Shown: positions 58,887-64,000 of the stretch, piece after piece
Numbering within the stretch: the stretch's first letter is position 1
Layout of the letters: every line of letters starts with the position of its first letter
Origin: Symsagittifera roscoffensis
Lineage: Eukaryota; Xenacoelomorpha; Acoela; Convolutidae
DNA: 64,000 bases
Assembly (NCBI RefSeq): GCF_963678635.1
Contig: NC_087067.1
Location: 49,592,233-49,656,232, forward strand
Direction: 5' to 3'
The notes under the pieces: model-generated
What the model saw: the letters and a program-made list of their open reading frames with translations, nothing else
Told to the model about the DNA's origin: nothing
The model's database searches: none
Position numbers and translations under genes: made by a program

Positions 58887-60029
58887 AAGAATAAACCAAA
58901 AAAGCTATCAAAAATTGCTACCCAACAATCACATAGTCAGTCTTCACCGACATCATCCCAAGAAAACCCGACACCACTTTCATCTACCCAAAACCCCCAA
59001 ACATCTACACGAATTTCTTTTCAAGATAACCCATATACCTTTGAAGAACGACACGCTCGCTTATCAGAACCACTAGAACCAGTTCAACGACAAGCACCTC
59101 TAAGCGAACCAACATATTACTTATACCCAACACTACCACAAGAATTAAGTAGAATAAGAAATCCTAGTCAAAACCAAAATACAGTCGAAATCAATAGACA
59201 AATTATACATCCTCGACGAAACAGAAATTTTCAAACTCCCCGAGTTCATTTTGATATACCTCAATCCCCATCACAAATAACTCCAGAAAACCCCATTGGT
59301 ATATTACCAGAAACTCCTACGCTTCTTTCACAACGAAGCACCTCAAGCCTACCATCAGATTACTTAGGTTCAACACCAACATCTGAACAAATAAGTGAAA
59401 ATCCCTTTAACCCCCCAAATCAGGCATCACGACTACCATATTGGACAACACATTCATTCACACAAGGTGAACCAAATTTAATAAACAATCCAATAGATAT
59501 TTCTACGGATACAACAACATCCTCATCACTACCAGAAACATTATCACTACCATCAACACCATCAATAAGCCAGATTTCACCACTACCTTTTAACTTAAAC
59601 TTCCCAAATAATCTCGACGCAAGATATCGAGAACAATCATCAACAACTATTCCTTTAAGACTAGACTGGAATAAATTCACAGCACCTCCACCATTATTTG
59701 GACAACACCTAGAAAGTAACCGACTCCACAATTGGGCACTTAATAGACTACAATATAGACAAGACATTCACGAAGACATACGTGATCATAACATCCAAAT
59801 ACTCCAACAGAATAGTTTACAATTAAAGTTTGAAATCACAGTTAAATTAAACAACATTACTCAACATCCCTACCCATTAAATCCACCAAACATAACAGCT
59901 CAATCACTACCACCACCATTTATAACCACTGAAGTAATATATAAATACGACAGATATACCAAAAAGACAATTGGTTACATCACATTTTATAACCCATACT
60001 CAGGATTATCATACACATGTATATTCTAA
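58887..60029 (+). CDS. ORF Y of copy 2, 380 codons, no methionine
   Basis: Open from the codon after the ORF X stop to TAA 60027-60029, without an in-frame ATG. It aligns with copy 1 from NPQTSTRISFQDNPY onward with mostly conservative changes. Before that point two 1-bp insertions relative to copy 1 (A run near 58898, C run near 58957) put the first part in a different frame. The serine/proline/threonine-rich N-terminal part and compact C-terminal part are as in copy 1. The last 13 bases overlap Env. Confidence 0.72.
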   Translation, partial: KNKPKKLSKIATQQSHSQSSPTSSQENPTPLSSTQNPQTSTRISFQDNPYTFEERHARLSEPLEPVQRQAPLSEPTYYLYPTLPQELSRIRNPSQNQNTVEINRQIIHPRRNRNFQTPRVHFDIPQSPSQITPENPIGILPETPTLLSQRSTSSLPSDYLGSTPTSEQISENPFNPPNQASRLPYWTTHSFTQGEPNLINNPIDISTDTTTSSSLPETLSLPSTPSISQISPLPFNLNFPNNLDARYREQSSTTIPLRLDWNKFTAPPPLFGQHLESNRLHNWALNRLQYRQDIHEDIRDHNIQILQQNSLQLKFEITVKLNNITQHPYPLNPPNITAQSLPPPFITTEVIYKYDRYTKKTIGYITFYNPYSGLSYTCIF

Positions 60030-62635
60030 AGTTATTAATTTTTCTCCACCTCCTTTTTCCAGTAATCTCAAATCAAAACATAAACCCTTCTCCCCGCACA
60101 GGACCCCAAGATTTATTAGTAACACATTACGATTGTGAAGAAAACGAACAAAAAACACTACACAAGTATGCAATAAATCAAGTATCACAATGCGAAACAG
60201 AACCCCAAGCCATAGAAACAACAAATGTAATAGCGACACTCTATTCAAAAGCCCGAGCAACTACAGTTATAGGATATAAATTCACAGCAACATTTTCTGA
60301 AAAGAAAGTACATTGTTCACAAGTCTCAAACGGAAATAAAAACCGACTTGACCATGAATCATTCTATCAGAGTAATATAGAACGACTTTTACATCTCAAT
60401 CCCGAAGATTGTAAAAACGAGTTACTCCGACTAAACATTACAAAAAATAAAAACACAGATAGAAAGTTAGTAAATTTCCAAGTTTTTTCAGATTCTGTAC
60501 ATCAAGCAGAACTTGAAAGATATCAAGGACATATAAAATTAGATGAAAAGTACCCATATAACGGCGCACACGGACGATTAACTTATGATATACACGATAA
60601 ACATTGGATACCACACATTGGTATAAATGACCCATCAAACTGCAAAGCAGACACAAAAAACAAAGGATACCAAGAGATCATGTTTTTCGATTGGAAAATA
60701 CAACTCGAAAAAATACAACTCACACGAGATTTATCAGACAACACAATGATCTATCAAGGAATCAGATTACCTTGTAAAAACGACCAAGGTTATTGCGACC
60801 CTACAACACGAACACAAGCAACAATTGTTTGGTTCCCTGAAGACACATGTACAACATTTCAAGTAGCAAAAATACACGCTCGTATGATAAAATTTCACGA
60901 AAAATATTTTATACAATCAATACCATATGAACAAGTAAATCCATTAAGAAAAATAAGTTCTAATTTTAGAAACATTCATAATATAGAAAATAAATTAACA
61001 CGTTTTCAAATATATCAAGAAACAGAACTTGCATGTAAATACAGAAACCCACTCCACAGAACACAGTACTCCGAAATATTAGTTGAATACGAAAATGGAT
61101 TCGACATGACCACTGGAAAAATAAAAGTCGACCCATACGCCACAAGTCATCCTCCAAATGAAGGAACATCATACATACCAGTTCATTTTCAAAAGAATAC
61201 AGGTCAACCTGGTGGACATTTAAAACCCCAAGACGATCACAGCACACGTTTACAAGAACTATCACTAATGAATAGTACATATTTCGGTAATATCCACTAT
61301 GATATTCACTTAGATATGAAACTAGACTACACGATTAGCCGAATTTTTCAAGAAATGTCACTCTCTGAATTAGAAACACTACACCAACTATGCGAATTAG
61401 AAAGAACACAAATATTACAATCACTTGCACTAGCAGTATTAAAAATACCCTACGCAGGATATTTACTATCAGGAAATAGATCAAATTTTTTAGACTATGA
61501 AGGAAACATCTTATGGTTTTATACTTGTACTAAAAAAGTATCACCATTATACGTTTTTGAAGACAAACGATGCTATAAAAGAATCCCTATCTTTTATAAG
61601 AACAAAGTACATTTCGTTGACACGCTTTCACGAAGAACCTATTTCTGGGATACCGCAGTCCCATGTGGATCAAAAAATAGCCACAATGTAGTACAACTAA
61701 ACCCTGATGAAGATAAATATTACCTTCTCACCCCATATCCCACATTAATGCAGCCACTCAAAAAATTTTCACCAGAAAGCATTCGCGCTATCGCTCGAAA
61801 CCCAAATATAGACTTACAATCAATAGGAATATACTCAAAATCAGATATTCAACATCACATTCGAACACAACAATTCCAAGAATTATTAACACAAATGGAC
61901 ACAATACAAAGACAATCAATTGACCAAAAGTTACGCAAACTTGCCGAAAACGCAGGATTTGCAGACATCTATACGCAGGACTATAGCGGATATTTTAAAG
62001 ACATTAAAGATTATATATATCTAAACGGTGAAAAATACCGTCCCCAAGATATATCACCTATCAATATTTTTAGCTTTGTTACACTCAAGAACGAAATTCT
62101 TGATTTTCTAGGATGGCCCTACTACATCTTAGAAAAATTGACTATTTTATACGCAATGTTTAACTTTATTGGATTTCTTTTCTCACTTTTAAAAGGAATC
62201 TATAACACATGTGCTATACACACACAAGTAAACAGACAAGCAAGTGTAGCACGCATACTCTTTGCAGGATTTTTTGGAATCTTCTCTACATCTATAAACA
62301 AAATTCTTCTAGACGCACAAATAAAAGAATACAATACAAAAATAGCAACACGACAGAACACATATGACGAAGAACATAACAATGTAGACACAACGCCAAC
62401 AGCACCACAGTTACCACACTTACCACATAACCATCCACTATCCCTAGTCCCACGAAATTTTCGAAATTTAGCAATTACTCATAATCCAAATTTTCGACCA
62501 ACCATATCACAAAGTCCCATCCAACATATAATGACACACCAATCACAAGATGATAATACTTATGAACAAATTATTGAACAACCCCATACCACCACTTTTC
62601 AGTCTCAAAATAATAATTTTTTTAGCCCACGATGA
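60017..62635 (+). CDS. env: Env-like membrane glycoprotein, 872 residues, open
   Basis: Signal peptide at residues 1-19 (LLIFLHLLFPVIS). A large cysteine-bearing ectodomain with potential N-glycosylation sites (NIT, NST) follows. A membrane-spanning stretch lies near 698-727 (GWPYYILEKL, FIGFLFSLL) and a second hydrophobic stretch near 743-765, then a disordered tail to 872. No clear furin-type site. The cysteine layout of the first 120 residues and the W-containing membrane region recall the class III (gB-like) glycoproteins of chuviruses and of LTR elements that captured them. That is pattern memory and needs a structure search. If correct it would mediate membrane fusion. It starts inside the end of ORF Y and its stop overlaps the Z start (ATGA). 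Confidence 0.85.
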   Translation: MYILKLLIFLHLLFPVISNQNINPSPRTGPQDLLVTHYDCEENEQKTLHKYAINQVSQCETEPQAIETTNVIATLYSKARATTVIGYKFTATFSEKKVHCSQVSNGNKNRLDHESFYQSNIERLLHLNPEDCKNELLRLNITKNKNTDRKLVNFQVFSDSVHQAELERYQGHIKLDEKYPYNGAHGRLTYDIHDKHWIPHIGINDPSNCKADTKNKGYQEIMFFDWKIQLEKIQLTRDLSDNTMIYQGIRLPCKNDQGYCDPTTRTQATIVWFPEDTCTTFQVAKIHARMIKFHEKYFIQSIPYEQVNPLRKISSNFRNIHNIENKLTRFQIYQETELACKYRNPLHRTQYSEILVEYENGFDMTTGKIKVDPYATSHPPNEGTSYIPVHFQKNTGQPGGHLKPQDDHSTRLQELSLMNSTYFGNIHYDIHLDMKLDYTISRIFQEMSLSELETLHQLCELERTQILQSLALAVLKIPYAGYLLSGNRSNFLDYEGNILWFYTCTKKVSPLYVFEDKRCYKRIPIFYKNKVHFVDTLSRRTYFWDTAVPCGSKNSHNVVQLNPDEDKYYLLTPYPTLMQPLKKFSPESIRAIARNPNIDLQSIGIYSKSDIQHHIRTQQFQELLTQMDTIQRQSIDQKLRKLAENAGFADIYTQDYSGYFKDIKDYIYLNGEKYRPQDISPINIFSFVTLKNEILDFLGWPYYILEKLTILYAMFNFIGFLFSLLKGIYNTCAIHTQVNRQASVARILFAGFFGIFSTSINKILLDAQIKEYNTKIATRQNTYDEEHNNVDTTPTAPQLPHLPHNHPLSLVPRNFRNLAITHNPNFRPTISQSPIQHIMTHQSQDDNTYEQIIEQPHTTTFQSQNNNFFSPR

Positions 62636-64000
62636 GCCGACAACTTGGATCCCTACACCGTTCAAATTCCCATCCAACCAACCTTACTACTCCCATTACA
62701 ATAATACCACTTTTTGCTTTCCCGCCACCCGATTTCCCAACCAGTAATGTAACATCCGGCATGAATTCCGATACTAATTCACACATCTCAGTTTTATACT
62801 CCACCTCACAACTCAATAACCCAAATATTGAAACCCCCGATGAATTTGCCGACTCTGAACCATCTCCATCTAATCATTTTCACACCAATTCCTTAAATTT
62901 TTCCCAACCCCCTTTTCAACCCATACTACCAAATAACCCTGACCCAATCAATTCTACACCCTCTTATGCTTCCCAAGTCACTCCAACCTACTCCTCACTT
63001 CACTCAGACCAATCATCTCATTCTCCAGACACCCCCCGAATCTCCCCAGAATTAGATAATTTCATTACCCTACAACAACAACCCTACCACCTTGACACCC
63101 CAACCATAAACCAAATCTCATCCACAATAGACTCATCCAACCCTCCTACCCCTACACCCTCTTCATTTTATACCGAATCATTAGCACCATCATCCACATC
63201 TACTGAATCTTCACTCAGCACTAATAGAGCTTACCGCACTTTTAAAAGAAAGTTCCCCAACCATCCTTTCCCAGCAAAACCAGGAACAGCCCGTGAATAT
63301 ATAAATCACCCAAATCACACTAACACAAAAGAATTTTTAGCTATCACCTTACCCTCATTTCCACAATACACCTTAAACACCCCTCACGACACTAACGAAA
63401 CACGTAACTTTGTAGACGAACACGTTTTAATGCCTACACTCCATTGGACATCATATTATCATTTTACTAATCCCCTTTGCTTACCTTTATCTAACACTCA
63501 CATCGATATAGAACGAAATAAGGACATACTATATCGACTCACTACACCACTAACACCTAGACAATTTACTTACATTGGATATAAAAAATCACTAAAAACA
63601 CACACTGCACCCCGAGCTAATGAATATACACTAGAATATTACGATCATAACATCATCAGAACTAACCAAGATCAATTCTTAGACGACGATCGCTTCGCTA
63701 ATCCACAGATCACCGAGAAATTTTTCATTAAGACACCATATGTATTTACACTAAATATCTTCGATCGCAAGTTTGACCACATTATTTCAGAAGCACTAAC
63801 AGACACACAAGCCTACGAAAGTTTTAAAGAACGCTTCCAAATGTTTTCACTAACCTTTCATTTCCTTGCACCACATGAAAGAGATTTGCACTGCTCACAC
63901 GATATTATGTTGCGTACTAAACAAACACACACATATACTTATTATCGTTTCATCCAAAATCACTTTGACCTACACACTCCCTCCAGACAACCACACCATC
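62632..64000 (+). CDS. ORF Z of copy 2, N-terminal 456 codons, runs off the window
   Basis: ATG at 62632-62634 overlaps the Env stop. I read it codon by codon to 64000 without a stop. The serine/threonine/proline-rich N-terminal part has accumulated more substitutions than the C-terminal part, which stays close to copy 1 (RTFKRKFPNHPFPAKPG, TPRQFTYIGYKKSLK). Because the frame leaves the window it is easily overlooked. Confidence 0.85.
   Translation, partial: MSRQLGSLHRSNSHPTNLTTPITIIPLFAFPPPDFPTSNVTSGMNSDTNSHISVLYSTSQLNNPNIETPDEFADSEPSPSNHFHTNSLNFSQPPFQPILPNNPDPINSTPSYASQVTPTYSSLHSDQSSHSPDTPRISPELDNFITLQQQPYHLDTPTINQISSTIDSSNPPTPTPSSFYTESLAPSSTSTESSLSTNRAYRTFKRKFPNHPFPAKPGTAREYINHPNHTNTKEFLAITLPSFPQYTLNTPHDTNETRNFVDEHVLMPTLHWTSYYHFTNPLCLPLSNTHIDIERNKDILYRLTTPLTPRQFTYIGYKKSLKTHTAPRANEYTLEYYDHNIIRTNQDQFLDDDRFANPQITEKFFIKTPYVFTLNIFDRKFDHIISEALTDTQAYESFKERFQMFSLTFHFLAPHERDLHCSHDIMLRTKQTHTYTYYRFIQNHFDLHTPSRQPHH

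Larger units (their letters stand above)
48526..64000 (+). mobile_element. Giant env-bearing retroelement, copy 2, 3' end beyond the window
   Basis: Same gene order as copy 1 on the opposite strand. The two 5' ends face each other across about 19.9 kb. The LTR differs from that of copy 1 by several clustered changes, so this is a separate, more diverged insertion. Gag-Pol is broken by stops, a deletion of about 0.9 kb removing the protease, and indels between RNase H and integrase. L, A, X, Y, Env and the visible part of Z are open. Confidence 0.95.

Overview
This is an AT-rich, gene-poor stretch of an invertebrate animal genome dominated by LTR retroelements. GT-AG introns, AATAAA signals, decayed C2H2 zinc-finger genes and a secreted PAN/TSP1/C-type-lectin gene show it is metazoan. 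The style of the smaller, decayed Ty3/gypsy pieces reminds me of the Tor elements of larvaceans (Oikopleura). That host guess is low confidence.

The main content is two copies of one very large LTR retroelement in opposite orientation. Copy 1 (9714-28617, minus strand) is complete. It has 410-bp LTRs differing at one base, a 4-bp TAAA target duplication and a primer binding site, and it lies inside a hAT-like MITE. Copy 2 (48526 to the window end, plus strand) lacks its 3' end. In transcript order the element reads: LTR, PBS, a 77-codon leader ORF (L), a repeat-bearing leader, a basic 155-codon ORF (A) overlapping Gag-Pol, a single 2747-codon Gag-Pol, two small hydrophobic ORFs (W, X), a methionine-free ORF of about 390 codons (Y), a glycoprotein-like Env of about 872 codons, a 602-codon ORF of unknown function (Z), a 1.6-kb 3' region, LTR. 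ORF Y has no ATG, so an ATG-based ORF search misses it, but it is open in both copies. Z starts on the ATGA that ends Env. Copy 1 has an open Gag-Pol and a broken Env; copy 2 has an open Env and a broken Gag-Pol.

Region by region: 0.2-1.0 kb is the 3' end of a host gene. 1.2-2.3 kb has tandem duplications. 5.4-7.7 kb is a long CT/CTAT microsatellite and a 29-30-bp minisatellite. 8.0-9.5 kb has a MITE and a decayed zinc-finger gene. 9.7-28.6 kb is copy 1. 29.3-31.2 kb has another decayed zinc-finger gene. 31.6 kb has a long perfect-looking hairpin. 32-37.8 kb is a heavily decayed gypsy-like element. 39.1-39.4 kb is a 63-bp satellite. 39.7-41.4 kb is the PAN/TSP1/lectin gene. 41.8-44.6 kb is a truncated gypsy element. 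44.9-48.5 kb is mostly empty. 48.5-64 kb is copy 2.

The most interesting system is the giant element. If it behaves as the layout suggests, it is a retrovirus-like element with at least four extra genes of no recognised family.
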